Source of the DNA: Clostridiales bacterium
GTDB lineage: Bacteria; Bacillota; Clostridia; Saccharofermentanales; Saccharofermentanaceae
Direction of reading: 5' to 3'
Assembly (NCBI GenBank): GCA_017513085.1
Contig: JAFWDK010000015.1
Span: 124,001 to 188,000, forward strand
Length of the DNA: 64,000 bases
This document shows, piece by piece, positions 1 through 8,452 of the stretch; positions within the stretch are counted from its first letter, which is position 1; each line of letters starts with the position of its first letter. Made by a program: the position numbers and the translations under genes. The notes beneath the pieces are model-generated. The model worked only from the letters and a program-made list of their open reading frames with translations. It had not been told where the DNA came from and did not search any database.

Positions 1-468
1 CGCGATCTCCTGCGCCATCTGTTCGCCGGCCAGCACGGCGGCGATCTTATTCGCCCCTACTTCCAGGTCCCGCGAATAATCGTTATAGACCGCTTTATGA
101 AGTCTTTCCGACTCCGCGATATGCAGGCTGTTCCAGAAGACTGTTTTCCCATGGGCGACGGAGATTTCCGTTCCCGGCATCCGTGCCTTCACACTTCGCA
201 CGATCCGGTTCGTATCCTCGATCGAGAAGGCCTTCGAATAGATACACCCTTCCTCCGCATGGATCAGCGTACCATCCGTGGTGATCTCATAATCCGGTTT
301 CAGAAGGCGGATATACCGCTCCGCGCCGATCCAGTATCTCGCCGTCGCAATCGCCAGCCGGATCCCCTTCCTCCGGCACGCAGCAATCACATCCAGAGAC
401 GCCTCGGATATACTCCCATCCTGCCTCAGAAGTGTATGATCCAGATCTGTTAAAATCATTCTCACCAT
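1..468 (-). CDS. Cof-type HAD-IIB phosphatase (3' end cut by window edge)
   Basis: This is the N-terminal 156 codons of a haloacid-dehalogenase-superfamily phosphatase of the Cof/HAD-IIB type, cytoplasmic enzymes that hydrolyse sugar phosphates or other small phosphates. Motif I, DLDHTLL, supplies the nucleophile Asp8 and the acid/base Asp10. A TARY stretch near residue 45 fits motif II, and the cap domain begins after it. The reading frame is open to base 1, so the C-terminal motif III/IV region lies outside the window. The start at 468 is chosen because AGGAG lies 7 bases upstream; an internal ATG at 459 is possible. The substrate cannot be inferred. Confidence 0.85.
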   Translation of the reverse strand, partial: MVRMILTDLDHTLLRQDGSISEASLDVIAACRRKGIRLAIATARYWIGAERYIRLLKPDYEITTDGTLIHAEEGCIYSKAFSIEDTNRIVRSVKARMPGTEISVAHGKTVFWNSLHIAESERLHKAVYNDYSRDLEVGANKIAAVLAGEQMAQEIA

Positions 469-510
469 GTTTATGCTCCTACCAATACAATTTTAGGGAA
501 CTTTTCTTGC

Positions 511-1236
511 TTATTCTTTCTCAGAAGTTCCCCAAAACACTTCTCCCACTTTTCTATATTCCGCGAAGAAGAACAGCGGTATTTCTTCGTTCTTCCCCGG
601 ATCTTCATAGGACTTCGGCTCGTCGGCATGCACCAGCACCAGTCCCGCTTCTGCGGCGCCATTCAGGTAATCAGACATCGGCCGGTGATAGTGTTTCGTT
701 TCGCCCCAGAACCGGTTCTCACAGATGGAGGGCGTAATGTAGGATGTCACCATCTTTCCGGCCCGTCCGGTCTCCTCGTCCACCTTCCATTCGCCGGTAT
801 AGAAAGCCGGATGCACGATCGAATAATAGAAGATCCCGCCTGTTTTCAGCACCCGCCTGCATTCGGCGAAAACAGGCCCCACGGGATCGATATCCATCAG
901 CACCTGGTTGCAGAACACGATGTCGAATGCCCCATCTTCGAAAGGGAGTTTTCCGGTTATATCTGCTATGGCAAAAGCACTGTCCGGGTATTTTTCTTTC
1001 GCTATTTCGATCATCGCGGGCGCTCCGTCCACGCCGATCACGTCTCCGCCGATCGACCGGAAATAGTCCGTGTAATAGCCATATCCGCATCCGAGATCGA
1101 GAACTTTCTCTCCGGAAAGTTTCGGGAACCTTGCCTTCACGATAGCTTTGTTCATTTCGGAAAACGCCGACTGCTCCTGCTCGTTGGCAAAAGCACCTGC
1201 CGCCTCATTCCATTGTTCGATACCTGTCTTGCTCAT
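511..1236 (-). CDS. Class I SAM-dependent methyltransferase
   Basis: This 241-residue protein is a Rossmann-fold SAM methyltransferase of the Methyltransf_11/UbiE-like group. Motif I reads VLDLGCGYGYY, followed by an acidic strand end (VIGVDGAP) and the motif IV region FDIVFCNQVLMDI. The C-terminal part with HYHRPMSDYL is typical of clostridial small-molecule methyltransferases, but the substrate is unknown. Longer in-frame starts exist at 1260 and 1245. The start at 1236 is preferred because AAGGA lies 8 bases before it. The gene overlaps the end of the upstream histidine-phosphatase gene (stop at 1242), so the two are probably cotranscribed and translationally coupled. Confidence 0.88.
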   Translation of the reverse strand: MSKTGIEQWNEAAGAFANEQEQSAFSEMNKAIVKARFPKLSGEKVLDLGCGYGYYTDYFRSIGGDVIGVDGAPAMIEIAKEKYPDSAFAIADITGKLPFEDGAFDIVFCNQVLMDIDPVGPVFAECRRVLKTGGIFYYSIVHPAFYTGEWKVDEETGRAGKMVTSYITPSICENRFWGETKHYHRPMSDYLNGAAEAGLVLVHADEPKSYEDPGKNEEIPLFFFAEYRKVGEVFWGTSEKE

Positions 1237-1241
1237 AAGAC

Positions 1242-1865
1242 TCATCCTTCGGTTTTCCATGAAACATAAGACATATCGTTGATATGCCGTACGCGGTGCT
1301 TCCCGTCATCTCCGACGATCATGTGAGAGACGCCTCCGGCCGGCCCGTGGATATCGACGTCATAATAGGCTTCCACCGGAAGGCCCAGATACATGAGATT
1401 CCAAAGACTCAGAAGATCACCGTGGGACACGATGATGATCGTCTCCTCATCACTTTCCATCACTTCTTCGTAGAAAGGAAGAAGGCGGTTCCAGCAAGCC
1501 CTGCGGCTCTCGCCGTCAGAGAACAGACAGTCATCGACGGTGTTCTCCGGTGTCTCAATATTTTCACGGAGCCACTGCACGGATTTCCCGCAGCACTTCC
1601 CCAGGTTTCTCTCGCGAAGTTCTTTTCGAAGGATCGCTTCCACGCCAAGGGATTTCGAGATCTCTTCCGCCGTCTGTGCCGCACGCTTGAGGTCCGAAGA
1701 ATACATCACGAATTTCTTTCCCTGAAGTTCTTCCTTCAGCTTCTTTCCGATATTCTCCGCCTGCTTGCGCCCGAGCTCCGTCAGATCCCAATCCGTCCAG
1801 GAACCGACCATCCCGTTCGTGTGATGGACCGACTGCGTATGCTGTACCGTAATGATATGTTTCAT
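1242..1865 (-). CDS. Histidine phosphatase superfamily protein (variant QHT motif)
   Basis: This 207-residue protein belongs to the phosphoglycerate-mutase-like histidine phosphatases, which transfer phosphate through an active-site histidine. The family signature RHG is QHT here (residues 8-10): the catalytic His9 is kept but the flanking Arg and Gly are replaced. Other family features are present, including WDLTELGRKQAENIG, the SSDLKRAAQTAEEI stretch and the second catalytic histidine in VSHGDLL. A near-ideal GGAGGAG sits 6 bases before the ATG. It is the first gene of a short leftward unit with the downstream methyltransferase. Loss of the motif arginine may mean altered chemistry. Confidence 0.87.
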   Translation of the reverse strand: MKHIITVQHTQSVHHTNGMVGSWTDWDLTELGRKQAENIGKKLKEELQGKKFVMYSSDLKRAAQTAEEISKSLGVEAILRKELRERNLGKCCGKSVQWLRENIETPENTVDDCLFSDGESRRACWNRLLPFYEEVMESDEETIIIVSHGDLLSLWNLMYLGLPVEAYYDVDIHGPAGGVSHMIVGDDGKHRVRHINDMSYVSWKTEG

Positions 1866-2026
1866 GGTCTACTCCTCCGCTTCGAACCGCTCCATGTTCC
1901 GTCACTCAGAAATGATCCTGGCCGTAGCATTTTACTTCACTTCTGATTATACAGAAAAGATCCGCTGCTTCACAGAAATTACACTACCGGTACAATAGTT
2001 TTCATTTCGGAATTTTAGAAGTAACC

Positions 2027-2542
2027 TTATTCTCCCTTGCCCTCATTTTTCTCATAACACCGATGCATGAGATAGTGGGCGAATCTGAGGTTTGCCATCA
2101 TCAGAAAGATGCTTGAAGAAATGATCATGACCGTCAGAAGATCAAATGCGATATACTCTGCACTTCGGATGAGGATGCAAAGACTCACCGGCAGAAGGAT
2201 CACGCTGGTGATGAGTGAAGGAATATATTTCCTGATGTACATACTCTGTCCGATATGGATCACAAAATGCGCGGTAAGAGAAAGCAAAAGCCCGAACCAT
2301 ATCGTTTCCAGAACATACCCGGAAAAATAATACGCCAGAAGACTGATGCCGAAAAACGGTATGAATTCCTCATATACGGCGAGGGCCATGCCTTCCGTCG
2401 TGAACTTCCGATAAGCCTTCGTGACTTTGGGAAACCGTTCGAACAGCTGTGGATTATTCCGAAAAAAACGTCCAAAGCCGATGATCTCTTCCATATCATG
2501 GACGATAAACATGATCGGAAGAAGCAATATATATTCTCTCAT
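2027..2542 (-). CDS. HXXEE-domain integral membrane protein
   Basis: This 171-residue protein has about five hydrophobic segments and the family motif HDMEE near residue 16, directly after the first membrane segment. HXXEE proteins are predicted membrane enzymes of unknown reaction whose His/Glu residues could bind metal. The start at 2542 overlaps the stop of the upstream flavodoxin-like gene in an ATGA arrangement, which implies translational coupling. A longer in-frame start at 2563 would lie entirely inside the upstream gene and has no ribosome site. The cotranscribed reductase is the only functional clue. Confidence 0.85.
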   Translation of the reverse strand: MREYILLLPIMFIVHDMEEIIGFGRFFRNNPQLFERFPKVTKAYRKFTTEGMALAVYEEFIPFFGISLLAYYFSGYVLETIWFGLLLSLTAHFVIHIGQSMYIRKYIPSLITSVILLPVSLCILIRSAEYIAFDLLTVMIISSSIFLMMANLRFAHYLMHRCYEKNEGKGE

Positions 2543-3207
2543 ACGATTCCCCTCTCTCTCCATTTACGGACCACACCCGCATAGGCATCACCTTTTTTCC
2601 TTACAAAGGGGCGGATTCCGAGGCAGAAAATAATCCTATGGCAGAAGCACTGGACCAAATGTTTTTTCTTTCCTTTGATCTCCCATATCAGTCTTTCCGA
2701 TGCTCTAAAAGTTTTCCTCGTGATCGCTTTTTCCATACCGGAAATACCGTTAAACGGGATCTTCAGTAAGATGTGATCACTTATTTTTCCACCGGAATAT
2801 AGGACCAGATTATCCAGTACTTTTCGCGCAGATCTGTTTCCATAATTTTCTCCTGTCGCCACAGTGATACATGGTTTTCCATATAGCAGCTGTTCGATGA
2901 CGAAATGTCCCCGATCGATGAAGTCTTTCATGAGCCCGGATACATTACTCGCATATGTAGGTGAACCCAATACGATCCCATCTGCTTCACTGATTTTCTG
3001 AGAAAGGATCTCCGCATCATCGGAAAGACAGCAGGCACCGGTTCGATAGCAGGAACAGCATCCTGTGCAGTGAGACATTTCAATGTTTCCGAGATCATAG
3101 AAATCCACTTCCACATCACGTTCTTTCAACTCCTTTTCGATCCTGTGAAGGACCGTCGAAGTGGCCCCTTTACTTCTGGGACTTCCGTTAAAAATCAGTA
3201 CTTTCAT
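2539..3207 (-). CDS. Flavodoxin-like NAD(P)H-dependent reductase
   Basis: This 222-residue flavoprotein of the FMN_red/flavodoxin-fold family opens with MKVLIFNGSPRSKG, the FMN phosphate loop. It then has a cysteine cluster (CTGCCSCYRTGACC, about residues 52-65) that may bind iron-sulfur or act in thiol chemistry, followed by the flavin-contact stretch GSPTYASN. The C-terminal third is basic and cysteine-bearing. GGAG lies 7 bases before the ATG at 3207. The gene is divergent from a TetR gene across an operator-like palindrome at 3223-3236, so it is the likely target of that repressor. It is coupled to the HXXEE membrane protein downstream. Confidence 0.87.
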   Translation of the reverse strand: MKVLIFNGSPRSKGATSTVLHRIEKELKERDVEVDFYDLGNIEMSHCTGCCSCYRTGACCLSDDAEILSQKISEADGIVLGSPTYASNVSGLMKDFIDRGHFVIEQLLYGKPCITVATGENYGNRSARKVLDNLVLYSGGKISDHILLKIPFNGISGMEKAITRKTFRASERLIWEIKGKKKHLVQCFCHRIIFCLGIRPFVRKKGDAYAGVVRKWRERGIV

Positions 3208-3222
3208 CTTAAAACTCCAAAC

Positions 3223-3236
3223 TACACACTTGTGTA
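3223..3236. promoter_or_regulatory. Inverted repeat, candidate TetR operator
   Basis: TACACA-CT-TGTGTA is a perfect 6-bp inverted repeat in the intergenic region between the divergent reductase and TetR genes. A related, imperfect TACACA...TGTGTA arrangement recurs about 60 bases further right (about 3293-3316). Divergent placement and spacing fit a TetR operator that would control both genes. Binding is inferred. Confidence 0.55.
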
Positions 3237-3336
3237 TCTTTGAAAAAGAGGATACGATGGAAAAGAAAGTTCGTAAACAGATTTCCAGTAAGATACACAA
3301 TCTCGTGTTTATGTGTACTTTTTGAAGGGGAAAAAC

Positions 3337-3882
3337 ATGAAAGAAAGCAGCAATCCATCCTCCATCCGATCCAAGCAGGAGATCACATCCGCGCTATTAA
3401 ATCTGATGCGCAAATACCCGTATTCGGAAATCACCGTCAAGCAGATCGTTTTAGAAACAGATCTCGCAAGGAAAACATTCTATCTGAACTACAGTTCGAA
3501 AGACGACGTCCTGGACGCCCTAATGAACCAGATCATAGGAGAATACGTGCAGGCTCTTTCTTCATCCGATGATGAACCAATCGCCATCATTTTCAACTTC
3601 TGTAAAAAGAAAAAAGACCTTTTGAAACTTCTTCACAAGAATAATATGCTGTACCTTCTTCTTCTGAAACTGAACGAGGTCCTTCCTGAACACAGTAGAA
3701 AGTCAGACATGAGCCGGAATCCTTTTGCCAAGCTTATGACCGGATTAGATTCCGACTACCTGATCGCATTTAATATCGGCGCCATCTGGAATGTGATATT
3801 CAAATGGGTCGACCATGGCATGAAAGACTCACTGGAAGATATCCGGAACACCATCGACGCGTACCTGAAGCGGTTAGCCTGA
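3337..3882 (+). CDS. TetR/AcrR family transcriptional regulator
   Basis: This 181-residue regulator has an N-terminal TetR helix-turn-helix (about residues 12-58: SKQEITSALLNLM, then YSEITVKQIVLETDLARKTFYLNY) and a C-terminal ligand-binding helical domain. The latter resembles the TetR_C_7/DhaS-like domains common in Firmicutes. The start at 3337 has AAGGGG 6 bases upstream. It is divergent from a flavodoxin-like reductase, which it probably represses together with itself through the inverted repeat between them. The inducing ligand is unknown. Confidence 0.9.
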   Translation: MKESSNPSSIRSKQEITSALLNLMRKYPYSEITVKQIVLETDLARKTFYLNYSSKDDVLDALMNQIIGEYVQALSSSDDEPIAIIFNFCKKKKDLLKLLHKNNMLYLLLLKLNEVLPEHSRKSDMSRNPFAKLMTGLDSDYLIAFNIGAIWNVIFKWVDHGMKDSLEDIRNTIDAYLKRLA

Positions 3883-3940
3883 ATAGTCAGCTTTTTTATC
3901 TATACGGCTGTTGCAACCTTGATTCTTCTGTGCTATCCTC

Positions 3941-3960
3941 TACTTAACGATCGTTAAGTA
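3941..3960. promoter_or_regulatory. Perfect 20-bp palindrome, TetR operator
   Basis: TACTTAACGATCGTTAAGTA is a perfect 20-bp palindrome ending 16 bases before the ATG of the next TetR gene. It has the length and symmetry of TetR-family operators and overlaps the likely promoter, so negative autoregulation of the TetR-hydrolase operon is the simplest reading. Confidence 0.75.
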
Positions 3961-3976
3961 AGTGAGTGATGCATAT

Positions 3977-4579
3977 ATGAACAACAAAGATAATCTTATC
4001 GATGTATCCCTGGATCTCTTCTCGAAGCGCGGCTTCTCGGCTGTGTCCGTAAGAGACATCTGTGGCGCACTGAACCTGAAAGAGAGCGCGCTCTACTACC
4101 ACTTCAAGAACAAGGAAGCGATCCTGACATATCTCTATCAGCAAGTAGATCAGCTGGTCGACAGGATGCGCGAGCGTTTCGATTCGGCTTTCTCCATAGC
4201 AAAGAAGGTCTCCACGAAAGAGATGGCAGGTGTGGCGCAAGGATTTTTCGCGCATTATTATTGCGACAAGAATATCCGCAGATTGATCTGCATGTTAAGT
4301 ATCGAGCGCTTGTCGGATCCCATCGCCAATGATAAGTACCTGAAGATCATGTACGAGATGCCCCTGGAACAATGCAATAAGGTTTTCCGCCAGATGGCAG
4401 AGCGAAAGCTGATAAAAGATATGCCGGCGGATCTTCTGGCCCAAGAGTATCTGGGCATCATTACGATGGCCTTCGACAGACATATTCTTGGAAGCACCGA
4501 CGTGGATCAAGGGATCCTCGCCGGATGCGAAGAAATCGCCCGGAATGTCAGTGCTTTTTACAAGGAGATCAAGGCATGA
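3977..4579 (+). CDS. TetR/AcrR family transcriptional regulator
   Basis: This 200-residue TetR regulator has its helix-turn-helix in about residues 5-55 (LIDVSLDLFSKRGFSAVSVRDICGAL, then LYYHFKNKEAIL). The remaining two thirds is a helical effector domain. An in-frame GTG at 3962 is an alternative start, and neither start has a strong ribosome site. The gene lies immediately right of a perfect 20-bp palindrome, its probable operator. It ends in an ATGA overlap with an alpha/beta hydrolase, so the regulator and hydrolase form one operon. The hydrolase substrate may be related to the regulator ligand. Confidence 0.9.
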   Translation: MNNKDNLIDVSLDLFSKRGFSAVSVRDICGALNLKESALYYHFKNKEAILTYLYQQVDQLVDRMRERFDSAFSIAKKVSTKEMAGVAQGFFAHYYCDKNIRRLICMLSIERLSDPIANDKYLKIMYEMPLEQCNKVFRQMAERKLIKDMPADLLAQEYLGIITMAFDRHILGSTDVDQGILAGCEEIARNVSAFYKEIKA

Positions 4580-5499
4580 GCCAGACAAAAGTATATAAAA
4601 ATGCGAAGGCAGAAAAAGCGATTCGGGAAAGCTACGATGCGCTTCTCAAGATGTGGGGAACCGATATCGAAGAACGGGATATTTCCGGTCAGTATGGAAC
4701 CACGCACGTGATTGAAACAGGAGACAGAAATACACCTCCGCTGGTGCTTTTTCACGGCGTGGGAGATGATGCCGCGCTTATGTGGGTCTATAATGCGGAG
4801 GAGCTGAGCCGGCACTTCCATATTTTTGCCGTGGATACGATCGGCGGCCCCGGAAAAAGTATGCCCGGAGAGGGGTACGATAAAACTTTTGATGATGCCG
4901 TCTGGATTACCGAGATCCTGGATAAGTTGGGATTGGAGAAGGTCTTTATGGCCGGGGTCTCCAACGGCGCGTATCTGACTCAGATGTACATGATCAAGCA
5001 TCCCGAGCGCGTGATCAAGGGCGTCAGCATGGCCGGCGTTCCTGTGAAAACATCCGGCAGCGGCAAAAAGGCCGCCATGAAGGCAATGATGAAAGTCTTC
5101 CTTCCGGAAGCGCTGTTTCCTACTGACAAAAATGTGAGGAAACTGATCCGCAAGATGACCGGCAACAATTACAGTGCTTTTACAGATAACGAGGTCGTGT
5201 TTCATCATTTCAAGCAGCTCATGACCGGGTTCCGGAGAAGTGCCATGATGAATCACAAGGTGCTTGGTTTTTCCGAAGAAGAGATCCTTTCTCTTTCTGA
5301 TCGGCTGCTCTGTATCGTAGGAAAGAAAGATCCGTTTATCATGCTCGGCGGCGCACATCTGGAAGAGGAACTGAAGCGATATCCTCTGCGTGTTGAATTC
5401 ATAGAAGACGCCGGACACGGGATCAATCATGAAAAAGCACTAGAAGTGAATGCCCTGATCGAAGATTTTTTCGGCGTGAGAAGCACCGGCCGTATGTGA
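4576..5499 (+). CDS. Alpha/beta hydrolase
   Basis: This 307-residue serine hydrolase has the oxyanion segment LFHGVGDD (about residues 58-65), the nucleophile elbow GVSNG with Ser129, and the catalytic histidine in DAGHGIN near the C-terminus. The lid region after residue 160 is Lys-rich. There is no signal peptide, so it is cytoplasmic. The start at 4576 overlaps the TetR stop (ATGA) and has AAGGAG 8 bases upstream. Its translational coupling to a TetR regulator suggests it acts on the compound the regulator senses. An esterase or carbon-carbon hydrolase role cannot be distinguished. Confidence 0.9.
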   Translation: MSQTKVYKNAKAEKAIRESYDALLKMWGTDIEERDISGQYGTTHVIETGDRNTPPLVLFHGVGDDAALMWVYNAEELSRHFHIFAVDTIGGPGKSMPGEGYDKTFDDAVWITEILDKLGLEKVFMAGVSNGAYLTQMYMIKHPERVIKGVSMAGVPVKTSGSGKKAAMKAMMKVFLPEALFPTDKNVRKLIRKMTGNNYSAFTDNEVVFHHFKQLMTGFRRSAMMNHKVLGFSEEEILSLSDRLLCIVGKKDPFIMLGGAHLEEELKRYPLRVEFIEDAGHGINHEKALEVNALIEDFFGVRSTGRM

Positions 5500-5506
5500 T
5501 CATTTT

Positions 5507-6061
5507 TCACGGATGTTTTCCGGGCAAACACTTCATATATGATTCGATGATCTTTTCCGGCTTTTCTTTCAGGCCCCTTGCTATCCACCATTTGACCGTA
5601 TGGATGAAGCTTCCGATGACGAACTGTTTCTTAAAAGCATCCGGTACATCCACATCCATATGCACGATGACTTCGCCAAAAGCACTTTCCAGATATTCGG
5701 TGAAGTATCTCGTAAATATCTTCTCCGACTCGCCGTTCATGATCGACCGGATATTCTCTTTATGGTCAAGAATGTGGTACAGGATATGCTCCAGAAGTGC
5801 CCGCATATCTTCGTGATTCTTCGAATAGTCGTGACTCTTTTCCGGCGTCAGAGTATCGGAGAAAACATGCGAAAACATTTCCTTACACATCTGTTCCAGA
5901 AGCTGGTCCTTCGTCTCAAAATGCGAGTAAAAAGTGCTTCTTCCGATATTCGCTTCATCGATGATCTGCTGTACCGTGATCTCTTCGAAACGGTACTTCC
6001 GAAGAAGTCCCGTCAATGCATCGTAGATGGCTGTCCTTGTTTTGATCTGTCGTCTGTCCAT
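5507..6061 (-). CDS. TetR/AcrR family transcriptional regulator
   Basis: This 184-residue regulator has an N-terminal TetR helix-turn-helix (RTAIYDALTGLLRKY, then ITVQQIIDEANIGRSTFYSHF) and a C-terminal domain of the TetR_C_7 type. The start at 6061 (MDRRQIKTR) matches the normal family N-terminus; an upstream in-frame start at 6139 would add an atypical 26-residue leader. It is divergent from a DMT-family transporter gene across about 140 bp carrying an inverted repeat (6160-6172). It is probably the local repressor of that transporter operon, a common drug-efflux arrangement. Confidence 0.88.
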   Translation of the reverse strand: MDRRQIKTRTAIYDALTGLLRKYRFEEITVQQIIDEANIGRSTFYSHFETKDQLLEQMCKEMFSHVFSDTLTPEKSHDYSKNHEDMRALLEHILYHILDHKENIRSIMNGESEKIFTRYFTEYLESAFGEVIVHMDVDVPDAFKKQFVIGSFIHTVKWWIARGLKEKPEKIIESYMKCLPGKHP

Positions 6062-6159
6062 ATTTCCGTTCCCGTACATTTTCGCGATTCTGTTCAGTAA
6101 TAGACATATCGCCGATTCTGATTCTGTTATCTGTTTCACGTAGATTATATCATTTTATC

Positions 6160-6172
6160 GAACAGAGTGTTC
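6160..6172. promoter_or_regulatory. Inverted repeat, candidate TetR operator
   Basis: GAACA-GAG-TGTTC lies between the divergent TetR gene and the DMT transporter gene, 29 bases before the transporter start. Its short symmetric arms and position fit a TetR-family operator that would control both directions. Binding is inferred. Confidence 0.45.
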
Positions 6173-6200
6173 AGAAACTTCTGCTTAGAAAGTGAAACCT

Positions 6201-7073
6201 ATGACGAACAGAAAAGCCATCCGATATGCCATATATGCCGCACTTCTTTATGCCATCAGCACGCCCTTTTCAAAGGTCCTCCTAAAGGAGATCCCACCGG
6301 TCTTCCTGGCGGGGCTCCTCTACCTCGGAGCCGCGATCGGAATGTGCCTTCTCAAGTGCTTTTCCAAAGGGAAGAAAGAAGAAGGAAAGCCCTTCACCCA
6401 TAAGGATTATCCGTACCTCATCGGGATGGTCGTGCTCGATATCCTTGCCCCTGTATTTCTCATGATCGCTATCTCGAGATCCTCGGCAGAATCGGTGTCA
6501 CTTCTCAATAACTTCGAGATCGTCGCCACCTCGCTGATCGCTCTTTTTCTCTTTAAAGAGAAGATCTCTCCCAGGTTAGGTTTCGCTATCTTTCTGATCA
6601 CGGTCGCCAGTCTACTTCTCTCGCTCAGTGACATCTCTTCTTTGTCCTTCTCCACATATTCACTTCTTGCGATCCTGGCCTGTTGCTGCTGGGGACTGGA
6701 AAACAACTGCACACGCATGCTTTCAAAGAGTGCGCCGTCGAAGATCGTGATCATTAAGGGATTTGGATCCGGTACCGGATCCGTCATTGTTTCCTTGATC
6801 TGTAGAGAACATATCACGCTGTCCCCCTACATTCCTCTGGCGCTGCTTCTGGGGTTCATCGCTTACGGGTTAAGTGTCTATACCTACGTCTACGCCCAGC
6901 GCTACATCGGTGCGGCCAGGACATCTGCTTTCTACGCCCTGGCACCTTTCATCGGTGCATTTCTATCCATCGCGATCTTCCCGAAGATCCCTTCTGTACT
7001 ATTTGTTATTTCATTCATGATCATGGCGGCAGGGGCTTATCTCGCTGCCGAGAAAGAGAGGAAAGAGACATGA
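6201..7073 (+). CDS. DMT superfamily (EamA) transporter
   Basis: This 290-residue membrane protein has ten predicted hydrophobic helices arranged as two EamA repeats, the drug/metabolite transporter fold. Typical marks are PVFLAGLLYLGAAIG in the first repeat and the helix pair YIGAARTSAFYALAPFIGAFLS in the second. DMT carriers export metabolites, amino acids or drugs; the substrate here is unknown. An in-frame GTG at 6192 is an alternative start. The gene ends in an ATGA overlap with a methyltransferase gene and is divergent from a TetR regulator, so it is probably part of a regulated efflux unit. Confidence 0.9.
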   Translation: MTNRKAIRYAIYAALLYAISTPFSKVLLKEIPPVFLAGLLYLGAAIGMCLLKCFSKGKKEEGKPFTHKDYPYLIGMVVLDILAPVFLMIAISRSSAESVSLLNNFEIVATSLIALFLFKEKISPRLGFAIFLITVASLLLSLSDISSLSFSTYSLLAILACCCWGLENNCTRMLSKSAPSKIVIIKGFGSGTGSVIVSLICREHITLSPYIPLALLLGFIAYGLSVYTYVYAQRYIGAARTSAFYALAPFIGAFLSIAIFPKIPSVLFVISFMIMAAGAYLAAEKERKET

Positions 7074-7663
7074 AAAAGAACACAGAAAAAAGAGACTTCA
7101 AATTCGATAAGCGCGCCGACAAATACGACGACCACTTCGAAGGAAAACTATCGAAAAGATTCTATGCGCTTCTATACCGTTTTACCGGTCTATCCGATGG
7201 AGACAAAGTACTGGATGTAGGCTGTGGTACCGGAACGATCCTGAAGGCATTCCGTGACTTTCAGAATATCGACGGGCACGGCATCGATGTCGAACCGAAT
7301 ATGCTGGAGGTCGCCCGAAGGAAATGCCCCGACATGGACATCCGTGAATGCTCCTGCGAAAACACTCCCTATGAGGATGCATACTTCGATACCCTCACAG
7401 CCTGCATGGCCTACCACCACTTTCCGGATAAAGAAGCTTTCGAAAAAGAAGCCCTCCGGATCTTAAAACCCGGAGGACGCCTCTATATTGCCGATCCGAA
7501 TCTTCCGCATCCGGTCAGAAAACTTGTGAATTTCCTCTGCCGGAACATCAACGGAGAATTCTTCTCGGATAAGGAATTCCGAGAAAGATTTGAGAAGCAG
7601 GGCTTCACCTATATCGGAACACAGAAAGATAAGTACGCCCAGCTGGTCATCTTCCGGAAATGA
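7070..7663 (+). CDS. Class I SAM-dependent methyltransferase
   Basis: This 197-residue UbiE/Methyltransf_11-like enzyme has motif I VLDVGCGTGT, an acidic loop DVEPNML, motif IV TACMAYHHFPDK and the post-motif ALRILKPGGRLYIADP. The start at 7070 overlaps the transporter stop by ATGA, with a purine-rich GAGAGGAAAG ribosome site. Translational coupling to a DMT exporter and control by the neighbouring TetR suggest that a small molecule may be methylated and exported. This is inference from context only. Confidence 0.9.
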   Translation: MKKNTEKRDFKFDKRADKYDDHFEGKLSKRFYALLYRFTGLSDGDKVLDVGCGTGTILKAFRDFQNIDGHGIDVEPNMLEVARRKCPDMDIRECSCENTPYEDAYFDTLTACMAYHHFPDKEAFEKEALRILKPGGRLYIADPNLPHPVRKLVNFLCRNINGEFFSDKEFRERFEKQGFTYIGTQKDKYAQLVIFRK

Positions 7664-7714
7664 CCCTTCGTGCGCACTCTTTCCGAACACGTATACCTCC
7701 TCAATTTAATCGGC

Positions 7715-8452
7715 TCACTTCTGGATATGGTATCCGCCATCCGCATAGACATTCGTACCGGTCATGTAGTCCGCAAGATCCGAAAGAAGGAACATCACCA
7801 CATTGGAGATATCCTCCGGCTGCCCGAGTCTACCCTCCGGGATGAGGGCTTCGGACTGCTTTCTGACCTCTTCATTATCGAATGACTTCTTCGTCATGCC
7901 GGTATAAGTAAAGCCCGGCGCGACTGAATTCACCTGAATATGGAAAGGCGCCAGATCCAGCGCCATCGCCGAAGTCAGGGCCACGATACCGCCCTTCGAT
8001 GCGGCATAGTCAGTCATGTTATTCCTGAAGATTCCTGCACGCAGGCAGCTGATATTCACGATCTTGCCCTGCTTCTTCGGGATCATTACTTTCGAGACAT
8101 ATTTCGACACGATATAGGTTCCTGTAAGGTTCACCGACAGGATCTTTTCCCAATCCGATGTCTCGATCTCGTAGAAAGGCTTACTGTTTCCCCAGATTCC
8201 GGCAGCATTGACAAGTCCGTCGATCCTCCCGAACTTGTTCTCTATATCACTTACCACACGGGCGATTTCTTCATCGTCCGTGACGCTGACTTCGTAGTGC
8301 GAATAAAGAGGATCTTTCAGGTCACTTTCTTTGGCATCGATACCGACGACATTGGCCCCGGATCGGATCAGTTGCTCCACACAGCTTCTGCCGATACCGG
8401 AAGACGCTCCGGTCACAAGAAAAACCTTACCTTCATTGTTCCATTCCTTCAT
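7715..8452 (-). CDS. SDR family oxidoreductase (catalytic Ser replaced by Cys)
   Basis: This 245-residue classical short-chain dehydrogenase/reductase has a TGASSGIG cofactor loop (residues 14-21), NAAG at 82-85, Tyr149 and Lys153 in YAASK, and the C-terminal PEG..GQPEDI segment. The position 13 residues before the active Tyr, normally Ser, is Cys136 (NISCLRAG). The fold and the other active residues argue for a working NAD(P)-dependent reductase, and the substitution may tune or impair catalysis. GGAGG precedes the ATG. The gene stands alone, convergent with the methyltransferase gene on its left. Its substrate is unknown. Confidence 0.9.
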   Translation of the reverse strand: MKEWNNEGKVFLVTGASSGIGRSCVEQLIRSGANVVGIDAKESDLKDPLYSHYEVSVTDDEEIARVVSDIENKFGRIDGLVNAAGIWGNSKPFYEIETSDWEKILSVNLTGTYIVSKYVSKVMIPKKQGKIVNISCLRAGIFRNNMTDYAASKGGIVALTSAMALDLAPFHIQVNSVAPGFTYTGMTKKSFDNEEVRKQSEALIPEGRLGQPEDISNVVMFLLSDLADYMTGTNVYADGGYHIQK

